Below, piece by piece: positions 50,684-59,160 of a DNA stretch of 64,000 bases. How positions within the stretch are numbered: position 1 is the first letter of the stretch; each line of letters opens with the position of its first letter. The notes beneath the pieces are model-generated. The model saw only the letters and a program-made list of their open reading frames with translations, ran no database searches and was not told the origin of the DNA. The position numbers and the translations under genes are program-made. Origin of the DNA: Lentzea pudingi (GTDB lineage Bacteria > Actinomycetota > Actinomycetes > Mycobacteriales > Pseudonocardiaceae); assembly GCF_014646255.1 (NCBI RefSeq), contig NZ_BMNC01000012.1:62001-126000 (forward strand). The letters run 5' to 3'.

Positions 50684-53671
50684 CTATTCCAGCAGACCCC
50701 GGTCGTACGCGATCGCCACGGCCTCCGCACGCCGGGAGGCCCCCAGCTTCGCCATGATCCGGGAGAGGTGCACGGACACGGTCTTCTCGCTGATGTAGAG
50801 CTCCTCGCCGACCTCGCGGTTCGTCCGTCCCGAGGCCACCAGGCCGAGCACGTCCCGTTCGCGCGGGGTGAAGAGGTCGACCTGCTCGCGCACCGGTTCG
50901 TCGGCTCTGAGGGTGATGCGGGCCCGCTTGGCGCACGACGCGACGGCCTCGGCCAGCGGCACGGCCTTGAGCCTCGTCGCCACCTCGTCGGCCTGCCTGA
51001 GCTGCTCGGCGGCCTCGTCCCGGCGGTCCGCGCCCAGCAACGCCTCCGCGAGCCGCCACCGGCACAGGGCCTGCTCGAACACGACGCCGTACGCGAACTC
51101 GTCGACGGCGGCCTGCCACAGCCCCCGGTCTCCCGCGCCGGTCAGCCTGGACTCCTCGGCGAGCCCGCGGGCGAGCCACGCGCGCCCCTCCGGACCGAGG
51201 ACACCGGCGCGCGGCTTGCCGTTCCGCGCGGTCAGCCGGACGTGTTCGGCCAGCTCATGACCGGCCTTGACGGCGCTGGCCTCGGCCTCGGCGTCCCGCT
51301 TGCGGCGGGCCTTCGCGGCGATCTCCGCGTGCGCCGCGATGCCGATCGCGCCGATCCGGATGCCCGCGAGCATCCATGGGCCGCCGAGCTTGCGCGCCCA
51401 CGCCAGCGCGTCCGTGACCCGCTCCACGGCCAGTTCCGGACGGCCGCGCCACAACGCCAGCTCGGCGCCGGTGCCGCCGTTGATCAGGGCGATCTGGATG
51501 TCGCGGTGCCAGTCGCTGCGCAGCTTCGTGATCATCCGCTCGGACTCGGCCAGGTCACCGCGCGAGACCGTGAGGTGCGTGCTCGCCGACGCGAGCCGGG
51601 CCAGGACCGTCGACGACACCGACATGCCGGGCGGTTCGCTCGCCCACGCCGCGTAGTCCCAGTCGCCGATGTAGTAGTGCACGAGCACCTGCAGGATGCG
51701 GATCTCCAGCCCGTACATGCTCCACGTCAGGCCGGTCTCCTTGGCCCTGTCGCCCGCCAGGGTGTAGACGCGCGCCGCCTCGGCCAGATCGCCGCGGTCG
51801 TAGTGCATCATCCCGTAGTAGTACCAAGCCCTCAGCTCGTTGTTGAACGCTCCGACCTCGCGCGCGTGCTGGATCGCGCGCTCGAAGCTGGCCTTCGCGT
51901 CCTCCGGCCGGTTCGCGTGGTCGTCGAGGATCGCCATGGTTCCCAGACCGTCCGCGATCGCGCCCGGCGCGTTCGCCGTCTGGCCGTCCGCGATCGCCAG
52001 CTCCGCCGCCTCACGCGCTTCGGCGTCCTTGCGTTGCTGGCGCAGGGAGGAGGCCTTGCCCGCGAACACCCTGGCGCGCGTCGGGCTGGGTTCGCGATCC
52101 CGCACGAGCTGGAGGGCCTTCGCCAGGACCAGGTAGTGCTCCTCCTCGTTGCCGTCGAGGATCGACAACGCCTGCGAGAGCCGCAGCCAGATCTCCGCGG
52201 CCTCCTCCGGCGTCTGGTCGGCACTGATGGCCTTGGTGGCACTGCGGGCGAACGCGACCGCGCGTTCCGGCTGCCCGGCCGTGCCCGCGACCCAGGACGC
52301 GCGCCGCAGCAGCACCGACTCGTCCACATCGGACGGACGGTCCTCCTTCGGCACCGCGTTCCACAGGTTGAGCGCCTTCTCCAGGTACCGCAACGACTCC
52401 GCAGGCGCACCCGCGCGTTCGGCCTCCTTGGACGCGTTGATCGAGGCGTTCAGCGCGAGCGGCAGGTCGTGGCTCTCGAAGGCGTGGTGGGCCAGCGCCG
52501 CCGAGGCACCGCGTTCGTCCAGGTGCTGCGCCAGGTGGTGGGCGTAGGCGGCGTGTAGCCGGACGCGTTCGCCCGGCAGCAGGTCGCCGTAGACGGCCTC
52601 GCGGACGAGAGCGTGGCGGAAGGCGTAGACCTCGTCGTCGTGCACGACGAGCAGGTGGTGCTGGACCAGTTCGCGCAACGCCGTGTCGAACGCGATGTCC
52701 GTCATGCCCGAGACCTCGTGCAGCCGGTAGTGCCGGACCCGGCGGCCGCGGACCGACGCGACGCGGACGACGTGCTGCGCCTCGGGACTCAGGCTCTCGA
52801 CGCGGCTCAGCAGCACGTCGGCGAGCGCGGACGGCAGCGACCTGGCGTCGTCACAGGTGGCCACCGCGATGAGTTCCTCGGCGAAGAAGGCGTTGCCCTC
52901 CGAGCGTTCCGCGACCTGCTGGAGGACGTCCTGCGGCAGGTCGTCGGACAGCGCCTCGACGAACCGGCGGGCGTCGGCGGCGTTGAACGGCGTGAGGTCC
53001 AGGCGGTCGACGGCGGGCAGCCGGACCAGCTCGGACAGCAAGGGGCGCAACGGATGGCTGCGGTGCAGGTCGTCGGCGCGGTAGGTGGCGACGACCAGCA
53101 GCCGCTGGGAACGCAGGCGGGACAACAGGAACGACAGCAGGTACCGGGTGGACGCGTCCGCCCAGTGCAGGTCCTCGACCACGAACAGCACGCGCTGCCG
53201 TTCGGAGAGGTCGCCCAGCAGCCCGAGCACGGCGTCGAACAGCTGGAGCTGGCCGACGTCCTGCTCGGGCCGGCGCCCCGGGATCAGGCTCGGCGCGACC
53301 ATGCCCTCGGTGCCGGGCTCGCGTTCGGCGGGCAACGCCAGCTGCGGCAGCAACATCCCGAGCGCGGGCCGGTTCAGCACGTCGGTCTTGAGCTTGCCCA
53401 GCGCCTCGGCGAAGGGCAGGTACGGCAGGCCGGTCTCGCCGGCGTCGAGACACCGTCCCATGAGGACGAGGGTGTCACCGGCGCTGGCGGCCAGCTCGTC
53501 GATCAGCCGGGTCTTGCCCACCCCGGCGTCGCCCGCGAGGAGCACCGCCCCCGCGACGCCCTCTCCTGCCTGGGTCAATGCGGCACGCAACCGGTCCAGT
53601 TCCCGATCGCGCGCGACCAACGGGATTCCGGAACCAAGGCGCGCCACAAGTGGCATGCTGTCACACGTCAT
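50684..53671 (-). CDS. LuxR-family ATPase regulator (LAL type)
   Basis: A 995-aa MalT/LAL-like regulator. AAA/NTPase domain: Walker A GDAGVGKTRL (about residue 45), Walker B LFVVEDLHWADAS. Long TPR-like helical part (about 380-900). C-terminal LuxR helix-turn-helix (about 930-990): FTPRERDVLGLVASGRTNRE and SEKTVSVHLSRIMAKLG. ATG 53671 overlaps the stop of a 51-codon upstream frame (ATGA), supporting this start. ATP- and ligand-dependent activator; target unknown. Candidates are the adjacent ABC transporter genes. Confidence 0.93.
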   Translation of the reverse strand: MTCDSMPLVARLGSGIPLVARDRELDRLRAALTQAGEGVAGAVLLAGDAGVGKTRLIDELAASAGDTLVLMGRCLDAGETGLPYLPFAEALGKLKTDVLNRPALGMLLPQLALPAEREPGTEGMVAPSLIPGRRPEQDVGQLQLFDAVLGLLGDLSERQRVLFVVEDLHWADASTRYLLSFLLSRLRSQRLLVVATYRADDLHRSHPLRPLLSELVRLPAVDRLDLTPFNAADARRFVEALSDDLPQDVLQQVAERSEGNAFFAEELIAVATCDDARSLPSALADVLLSRVESLSPEAQHVVRVASVRGRRVRHYRLHEVSGMTDIAFDTALRELVQHHLLVVHDDEVYAFRHALVREAVYGDLLPGERVRLHAAYAHHLAQHLDERGASAALAHHAFESHDLPLALNASINASKEAERAGAPAESLRYLEKALNLWNAVPKEDRPSDVDESVLLRRASWVAGTAGQPERAVAFARSATKAISADQTPEEAAEIWLRLSQALSILDGNEEEHYLVLAKALQLVRDREPSPTRARVFAGKASSLRQQRKDAEAREAAELAIADGQTANAPGAIADGLGTMAILDDHANRPEDAKASFERAIQHAREVGAFNNELRAWYYYGMMHYDRGDLAEAARVYTLAGDRAKETGLTWSMYGLEIRILQVLVHYYIGDWDYAAWASEPPGMSVSSTVLARLASASTHLTVSRGDLAESERMITKLRSDWHRDIQIALINGGTGAELALWRGRPELAVERVTDALAWARKLGGPWMLAGIRIGAIGIAAHAEIAAKARRKRDAEAEASAVKAGHELAEHVRLTARNGKPRAGVLGPEGRAWLARGLAEESRLTGAGDRGLWQAAVDEFAYGVVFEQALCRWRLAEALLGADRRDEAAEQLRQADEVATRLKAVPLAEAVASCAKRARITLRADEPVREQVDLFTPRERDVLGLVASGRTNREVGEELYISEKTVSVHLSRIMAKLGASRRAEAVAIAYDRGLLE

Positions 53672-53823
53672 GAGCTGGTGCTGCTGTGTTTTCCCGACGT
53701 GCGGTGCATCACCCGGCTGATCCACGACGGCATGTCGCGGTTGGCCCGGCGCCAGTTGCACACCGCGTTGCCACGCCGGTAGTCGATTTCCGCCTTGATC
53801 GCCTCAGGGGTCCATTCGTTCAT
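53668..53823 (-). CDS. small hypothetical protein coupled to the LuxR ATPase
   Basis: 51 aa from ATG 53823 (MNEWTPEAIKAEIDYRRGNA). Basic and hydrophilic, with no membrane segment. Trp-containing core NWRRANRDMPSWISRVMHR. Its stop overlaps the next start by ATGA. No purine-rich SD is visible before it. Resembles short conserved actinobacterial proteins in composition, but I cannot name a family. Confidence 0.6.
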   Translation of the reverse strand: MNEWTPEAIKAEIDYRRGNAVCNWRRANRDMPSWISRVMHRTSGKHSSTSS

Positions 53824-53919
53824 GGTGAGGAGATTGCCGCTGAGGGGCGGGGTAAGGCATCGGGCGATCACGCAGTCCCGCGCGCCGAAACCCTTACCCG
53901 GCGCCTGCGGGCGGACTCC

Positions 53920-56754
53920 TCACCCGACCGTCACCGCACGGGCCCGAGCCAGCCGGGCCCGCACCCCGTCCGCTTCCGGCGCCCCCAGCTCCGTGAACAA
54001 CGCCAGCGCCCGCTGCCAGTGCGCCGCCGCCCCCGCCGCGTTGAGCTTCTCGAACACCGCCGCGAGCCGGTCGTGCGCCAACGCCTGGTGGTACGGCGAG
54101 ACGGCATCACACGCCACGGCCAACGCCGTGCGCGCCGCCGACAGCGCACCGTCCGTGTCGCCGGTCTCCAGCAACGCCGTGGAGATGTCCGTGTGGCAGG
54201 CCGCTTCGCCGCACTGCTCGCCGACCTCGTGGTACATCCGCAACGCCACCCGCAGCCACGGCATCGCGTCGTCGAAGCGCTGGGTGCTCAGGTACAGCAG
54301 GCCGAGGTGGTGGTGGGCGTTGGCCTCGGCCCACTTCGACCCCGCGATCCGGGAGATCTCCATCGCCTCGCGGTAGTGCTCCTCGGCCTCGGCGGCGCGG
54401 CCCAGGTCCTGCAACGTGCCGGCGACTGTCGTGAGGGCGCGGGCCTGCTGGTGCACGTCCTCCTTGCGGCGGGCCGTTTCCAGCGCGCCCTGCTGGGCCT
54501 GCAGGGCTTCCTCGAAGCGTTCGAACTGGAGCAGCGCGACGCCCAGGTTGAACTGCATGACGAACCGGGCGTCGTCGTCGTTCAGGGCGATGGCGGCCTG
54601 CAGGGCGGCCTCGGTGAGGCGCAACGACGTCTCGCGCTCGGTCCGCAGCCACAGGTAGCGCGACAGGGTGTACGGCAGCTGCCACGCGTGGACGTGCCAG
54701 CCCGAACCCGAGGCGAGCTCGGCGGCGGCGATCAGGTTGGCGCGTTCGGCGTCGAACCACGCCGTCGCCTCCGCGGGACCGGAGATCGCGGGCACGTGGG
54801 CGGGCCGGTGTTCCGGTGCCACGAGGACGCTGCCGCGGTTGATCGGCAGCAGGCCGTCGGCGAGGTCCGCGCAGTGCAGGTAGTAGTCGAGCATCCGGCC
54901 GGTGGCGGCCCGGCGCTCCGGTTCGGACAGCTCCCCCGCCAGCGTCTTGGTGTAGACGCGGACGATGTCGTGCGCGAAGTGCCGGCCGGGTTCGCTGACG
55001 GACAGCAGGTTCGCGGCCGTCAGCGCGTCCAGCGCGCGTTGGGCCTCCAGCAACGCCACGTCGCCCATCGCCGCGACGACGTGCGGGGTCAGGTCCGCGC
55101 CGGGATGCAGGCCGACGATCGCGAGCAACCGCGACGGCTCCGCGGGCAACGCCCGGCGCGAGGCGTCCAATGCGGCTCGTACGGTGCCCTCGCCGTCCTC
55201 CAGGCCGAGGGCGGCCAACCGGCCCTGCTCGTCCTGGAGCTCCTCGACCAGTTCGGCCACGCGCAGACGAGGGGACACGGCGAGACGGGCGGCGGCGATC
55301 CGCAACGCCAAAGGCAGCCCATCGCACAGCAGGGCCAGTTCGCGCAGGGCACCGGCCTCGATGTCCGACCGTCCGGCGATGCGGCCCAGCACGTCGACGG
55401 CGGCCTCCGGGTCGAGCATGTCCAGCTCGATCAGCTTGGCCTCGACCTGCGCGACGAGCCCGACGAGCCGGCGCCGGGACGTCACGACGACGCACGAGGG
55501 CGCGCCCGGCAGCAGCGGTAAGAGGTCGGCGGAGCTGCGGACGTTGTCGAGCATCACGAGCATCCGGCGGTCGGCCAGCAGCGTGCGCAGCAGGGCGGAG
55601 CGTTCGTCCACCGAGACGGGCGTGTCACTGGCCGGGACGCCGAGCGCGCGCAGGAACCGGTTGAGCACCTCGCCGATCTCCAGCGGCTCGCGGTTCGGGT
55701 CGTACCCGTGCACGTCGACGTAGAGCTGGCCGTCGGGGAACTCCTCGCGCACCCGGTGCGCCCAGTGCAGCGCCAGCGCGGTCTTGCCCACCCCCGCCGG
55801 ACCGGTCACGAGCACCACCGGGCCGTCGTGGCCGCGCAGCAACGCGTCCATGTACCCCAGCTCGGCGTCCCGGCCGATCAACGCGACGGGCGCGCGCGGC
55901 AGCTGCGCGGGGATCGTCACCGGCGCGGGTTCGGGCGTGGCCTGCTGGTGCGGCACGCGGACCGGCGCGCGTTCCGGTTCGGGACTGTCCCCCGCGAGGA
56001 CGGCCTGGTGCACGCGGCGCAGTTCGGGACCCGGCTCGACGCCGAGTTCCTCGATCAGCACCGCGCGGGCCTCGCGGTACGCGGCGAGCGCCTCGGCCTG
56101 CCGGCCCGCCTGGACCAGCGCGCGCATGAGCAGCCCGTGGCCGCGTTCGCGCAACGGGTGCTCGGCGACCATCGAACCCAGGTGCGAGAGCAGTTCCGGG
56201 CCCTGCCCGATCGCGAGCCCGAGCTCGGCGCGTTCCTCCAGCACCGCGAGCCGCCGTTCGACGAGCCGGCCGCGTTCGACGTCGAAGAAGAGACCGGACA
56301 CACCGCCCAGCGGCTCGGCGCGGGACAACGCCAGCGCGTCGTCCAGCTCGACCGCGGCTCCGGCCAGGTCACCGGCAGCGCGCATGCGGTTAGCGAGCAG
56401 CACCTGACGTTCGAAGACGTCGAGGTCCAGGGCCCCGGACTCGACGCGCATCAGGTACCCGTCGCCGACCGAGGTGAGCAGCTCGGCGGGAGCCCTCCGC
56501 GCGCGGGTCGGTTCGAGCGCCCGGCGCAGGCCGGCGACGTAGGTCTGCACCAGGTTGACGGCACTCGAGGGCACGTTGTCGCCCCACACGGCCTCGATGA
56601 TCTGCCCGCGGCTGACCGGCGTGTTGCGCGCCAGCAGCAGGACCGCGAGCACGGCGCGTTGCTTCGCCGCACCGAGATCGACCTCTTGACCTGCGCGAAC
56701 GACTCGGAGAAGGCCGAGAACCTCGAACCGAAGGGGTTCCTCGCCGTGCGTCAC
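53920..56754 (-). CDS. AfsR/SARP-type regulator: BTAD + NB-ARC + TPR
   Basis: 944 aa. An N-terminal OmpR-like winged helix (about 8-100: FEVLGLLRVVRAGQEVDLGA, KQRAVLAVLLL) and a bacterial transcriptional activation domain (about 105-250: AYREARAVLIEELGVEPGPEL) give the SARP half. Then NB-ARC NTPase with Walker A GPAGVGKTAL and GLPLAL, and about 300 residues of TPR. Domain order equals AfsR. SARP proteins activate secondary-metabolite genes through direct repeats near -35; none of the nearby genes is an obvious cluster. GTG 56754. Confidence 0.95.
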   Translation of the reverse strand: MTHGEEPLRFEVLGLLRVVRAGQEVDLGAAKQRAVLAVLLLARNTPVSRGQIIEAVWGDNVPSSAVNLVQTYVAGLRRALEPTRARRAPAELLTSVGDGYLMRVESGALDLDVFERQVLLANRMRAAGDLAGAAVELDDALALSRAEPLGGVSGLFFDVERGRLVERRLAVLEERAELGLAIGQGPELLSHLGSMVAEHPLRERGHGLLMRALVQAGRQAEALAAYREARAVLIEELGVEPGPELRRVHQAVLAGDSPEPERAPVRVPHQQATPEPAPVTIPAQLPRAPVALIGRDAELGYMDALLRGHDGPVVLVTGPAGVGKTALALHWAHRVREEFPDGQLYVDVHGYDPNREPLEIGEVLNRFLRALGVPASDTPVSVDERSALLRTLLADRRMLVMLDNVRSSADLLPLLPGAPSCVVVTSRRRLVGLVAQVEAKLIELDMLDPEAAVDVLGRIAGRSDIEAGALRELALLCDGLPLALRIAAARLAVSPRLRVAELVEELQDEQGRLAALGLEDGEGTVRAALDASRRALPAEPSRLLAIVGLHPGADLTPHVVAAMGDVALLEAQRALDALTAANLLSVSEPGRHFAHDIVRVYTKTLAGELSEPERRAATGRMLDYYLHCADLADGLLPINRGSVLVAPEHRPAHVPAISGPAEATAWFDAERANLIAAAELASGSGWHVHAWQLPYTLSRYLWLRTERETSLRLTEAALQAAIALNDDDARFVMQFNLGVALLQFERFEEALQAQQGALETARRKEDVHQQARALTTVAGTLQDLGRAAEAEEHYREAMEISRIAGSKWAEANAHHHLGLLYLSTQRFDDAMPWLRVALRMYHEVGEQCGEAACHTDISTALLETGDTDGALSAARTALAVACDAVSPYHQALAHDRLAAVFEKLNAAGAAAHWQRALALFTELGAPEADGVRARLARARAVTVG

Positions 56755-56780
56755 CGATCTGTCCTTCGCCTGTGGGCCAC

Positions 56781-56814
56781 CTGGAGCTTGAAGATCACTT
56801 CAGTCGGGCTCCAG
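56781..56814 (-). promoter_or_regulatory. stem-loop in the SARP gene leader
   Basis: CTGGAGC (56781-56787) pairs with GCTCCAG (56808-56814), and inside it TGAAG-ATCA-CTTCA (56789-56802) forms a second stem. It lies 27 nt before the SARP start codon. A role in translation or binding is possible. Confidence 0.4.
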
Positions 56815-56946
56815 TCGTGCTGTAGAAGGCATTCTTACGCTTAGCGTGTCCAACCAACCACAGACCGCGAGATCAACGGAAACCCGGGATCACGCAGTCG
56901 GAACAGGTTGGACCGGACAGCGGAACACCCGCTGCTCCCCATGATC

Positions 56947-57013
56947 GACGTGGGTCGGCCGGCGTGCAAGGGGCATCCAGCCCGCGGCGGCGGAACGCCG
57001 GCCGGCCCACGTC
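56947..57013. repeat. 19-bp inverted repeat with 29-nt loop
   Basis: Arms 56947-56965 and 56995-57013 match at 18 of 19 positions (ACGTGGG-CGGCCGGCGT). A further pair GCAAGGGG (56966) and CCCCTTGC (57013) would give a competing or pseudoknotted fold. It is in the 317-nt gap between the SARP gene and the DUF397 gene. Confidence 0.5.
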
Positions 57014-57025
57014 CCCTTGCGCGAG

Positions 57026-57057
57026 AAGGCCCGGCTGGACGAATCCAGCCGGGCCTT
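57026..57057 (-). terminator. terminator after the DUF397 gene
   Basis: A 14-bp perfect stem (57026-57039 with 57044-57057) and CGAA loop, 15 nt past the stop. Confidence 0.8.
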
Positions 57058-57071
57058 CTGCTGTCTGTCGA

Positions 57072-57290
57072 TCAGCTGACAAAAGAACCGGTCTTCGCGG
57101 CGGTGAGGAAGGTGTCCCACCCCGCCCCGCCGAACGCCAGCCGCGCTCCGTCCGCGTTCTTGCTGTCACGGACCGCGGCTCCTGATGGGACGAGCGCGAT
57201 CTCCACGCAGTCGGGCCCACCAGCCGAGGATCGGCTGCTCTTGCGCCAACGCAAGCTTTCCACTGTCTGTTCACTCCCGATCGCGGTCAC
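57072..57290 (-). CDS. DUF397 protein
   Basis: 72 aa. LRWRKSSRSSAGGPDCVEIA and VRDSKNADGARLAFGGAGWD are the signatures of DUF397. The GTG start overlaps the stop of the XRE gene (GTGA). DUF397 proteins are partners of DUF5753/XRE regulators in actinomycetes and are proposed to act as toxin-antitoxin-like or regulatory pairs (for example in BldB/WhiJ systems). Confidence 0.95.
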   Translation of the reverse strand: MTAIGSEQTVESLRWRKSSRSSAGGPDCVEIALVPSGAAVRDSKNADGARLAFGGAGWDTFLTAAKTGSFVS

Positions 57291-58135
57291 GCGAGAGTGC
57301 GAGCGATCTCAGTGATCAGGGATACCGATTCCCGCTGGGTGAGAGCGGAACTCACCAGCCGCTCGAACATCTCGGCGTAGGAACTGACGTCCGACTGTTG
57401 TTCCAGGTAGACGCCGCTTCTGGTGCTTTCGATGTACACCACGTCGGGGTCGAGCTGCTCCGGAAAGCTCAGGATGACGAACGGGCCGTCCATCGCAGCA
57501 TGACCACCGGCGCTGAACGGCACGACCTGCATCGTGACGTTCGGCAACGCACCGACTTCGAGGAGACGCGCCATCTGCACGCGCATCACCCCGGCGCCGC
57601 CGACGAGCCTGCGAAGGGCGGCTTCGTCGATCACGACGTGCAGGCGCAACGGGTCGTCCTCGCTCAGCAAGGCCTGCCGGGCCTTGCGCAACCGGACGCG
57701 GCGGTCGATCTCCGGCGTGCTCGCGTCGGGCAGCACCTGTGAGATCAACGCCCTCGTGTACGCCTCGCACTGCAGCAGGCCCGGGATCATCAGCCCCTGG
57801 TAGGTCCTGATCGAGTCCGCGTCGGCCTCGTACCCCACGTAACGACCGGGCACGATGTCGCCGAACTCGTCCCACCACGCCTTGCGGCGGGCTTCCCGCG
57901 CCAGCTGGACCAGTTCCTCGAGGGTGGCGACGTCCGCGTCGTAAGCGGTGAGCATGTCCCGCACGTCGCGCGGGCTCACCCCCACACGCCCCGTCTCGAT
58001 GCGGCTGATCTTGGAAGCCGAGCACTCGAGGCGCTCGCCCACCTCCTCGATCGTCAGCCCGGCCACCTCACGCAGCCTCCGGAGCTCACTCACGAGCCGG
58101 CGCTTGCGCAGGGTCGGGCTGCTGCCCCTGGACAT
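57287..58135 (-). CDS. XRE-family regulator with DUF5753 domain
   Basis: 282 aa. Helix-turn-helix (about 10-65: ELRRLREVAGLTIEEVGERL, SASKISRIETGRVGVSPRDV). C-terminal DUF5753 (about 95-275) contains IRTYQGLMIPGLLQCEAYTR, HVVIDEAALRRLVGG and YIESTRSGVYLE. A WhiJ-like regulator paired with DUF397. Divergent from the small gene at 58284, which suggests they share the intergenic operator. Confidence 0.95.
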   Translation of the reverse strand: MSRGSSPTLRKRRLVSELRRLREVAGLTIEEVGERLECSASKISRIETGRVGVSPRDVRDMLTAYDADVATLEELVQLAREARRKAWWDEFGDIVPGRYVGYEADADSIRTYQGLMIPGLLQCEAYTRALISQVLPDASTPEIDRRVRLRKARQALLSEDDPLRLHVVIDEAALRRLVGGAGVMRVQMARLLEVGALPNVTMQVVPFSAGGHAAMDGPFVILSFPEQLDPDVVYIESTRSGVYLEQQSDVSSYAEMFERLVSSALTQRESVSLITEIARTLA

Positions 58136-58207
58136 CCCACACCTCCTGGTCCTTCTCAGTTTGAGAGCAAAGGAGCGCGTCGCAAAGAGACGTCATCCAT
58201 TCGTGTA

Positions 58208-58220
58208 CTGCAACTTGCAG
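58208..58220. promoter_or_regulatory. perfect 13-bp palindrome, candidate XRE operator
   Basis: CTGCAA-C-TTGCAG, 73 nt upstream of the XRE start and 64 nt upstream of the divergent gene. Candidate operator for the XRE protein. Confidence 0.55.
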
Positions 58221-58283
58221 ATCGCAGGTTCGGCGCGCCAGTCTGCTGGGGCTGCTTACGCAAGGACTGGAGCTCTGAGCCTG

Positions 58284-58601
58284 ATGGCCGTCACGGTGTT
58301 CAGCCAACTGGACAAGTCGCTGCACTCCCACCTGGCCACGCTCACCGACCTCGCCGAACGCGGCGACGACCAGACCGCTCTCGTACTCGCCAGGGTTGAG
58401 TTGCCGAGGGTGGTCGCGGTGGTGAAGGCGTTGCTCGACGAGCACCAGCCCGACGAGCACGGCCGGTGCGCGACCTGCAAGCGCGGCTGGTTCTCGAGGC
58501 GGATGCCCGCACCGTGCCGTGCTTACCTGTCCGCGCAGCTGATCCTGACCGTCGTCGGCCAGGAGACTTCACACGGCAAGCACCTGCGCTCGGTAGGCTG
58601 A
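58284..58601 (+). CDS. small hypothetical protein with Cys pair
   Basis: 105 aa from ATG 58284 (AVTVFSQLDKSLHSHLATLT). A helical N-terminus is followed by DEHGRCATCKRGWFSRRMPA, then PCRAYLSAQLILTVV. The CxxC plus a later Cys and His could bind zinc. It is divergent from the XRE/DUF397 genes, a position often held by small conserved proteins, so it may belong to the same system. No family named. Confidence 0.7.
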   Translation: MAVTVFSQLDKSLHSHLATLTDLAERGDDQTALVLARVELPRVVAVVKALLDEHQPDEHGRCATCKRGWFSRRMPAPCRAYLSAQLILTVVGQETSHGKHLRSVG

Positions 58602-58640
58602 ATTTCGGAACCCGATAGTTCTTCGGTTCCTTCGTGACCT

Positions 58641-58675
58641 GGGCCGGCTCCGCACCCCCCGACCGGAGCCGGCCC
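58641..58675 (+). terminator. terminator after the 58284 gene
   Basis: A 12-bp perfect stem GGGCCGGCTCCG/CGGAGCCGGCCC (58641-58652, 58664-58675), 39 nt past the stop. Confidence 0.75.
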
Positions 58676-58900
58676 TTCTACGTCATCACCTCGCGTGACG
58701 GCCTCCGCGAAGATCAACACGGTTGGTTGAAAGATCTGTCACAGCGCCGATTCCGGCCTCATGATTGAGGGCGACGCGGCCTGATCCCGACCCCCTCGAT
58801 GCCTGTGCCGACACGGAGGTGTTCCCGTGCCGACCCCGCATGACCGCGCCGACGAGCTCGCAGCCGTCCGGCCGCGCCGTCTGCTGCCCTTAGAGCGCCA

Positions 58901-59061
58901 GTGGCGTGCCTCGGAACGTTGGCTGGGTGATTCACGCTCAGCAGGGCACCTCGCGGCGCCGCCCCCACGCCCCCGTACAACCAGTACGAGGGCCTGGGGG
59001 CGACACCACGATGCACCCGTCTGACCGCGAATCCGCCCGGCAACGTTCCGAGCCACGCCAC
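58901..59061. repeat. 161-nt imperfect palindrome upstream of the SulP-carbonic anhydrase gene
   Basis: The two halves, about 78 nt each around a 5-nt loop (AACCA, 58979-58983), are complementary along their whole length: outer 21 bp (58901-58921 with 59041-59061) match at 20 positions, the next 37 at 24, the innermost 20 at 17. A small hairpin CCCTGTGC/GCACAGGG follows at 59108-59130. The frame starting GTG 58827 (GGAGG upstream) runs into the palindrome and has a TTA codon; I do not list it as a gene. The 58676-59160 interval holds no other gene. Confidence 0.8.
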
Positions 59062-59160
59062 GGGTAAAGCGCCCTCTCCAGCTCGCTCCCTTCCCCGCCG
59101 TGCCCTGCCCTGTGCATCCGTCGCACAGGGCCATAGCGCTGTCCAGCAAAGGGAAAACAC

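Noticed and set aside
57948..58283. N-terminal extension of the small gene at 58284
   Set aside because: The upstream frame overlaps the divergent XRE gene in antisense and contains no sensible start; ATG 58284 is chosen.
58827..59024. small gene with GGAGG and GTG start
   Set aside because: Runs into the palindrome, uses a TTA codon and has no family features. Kept only as a remark.
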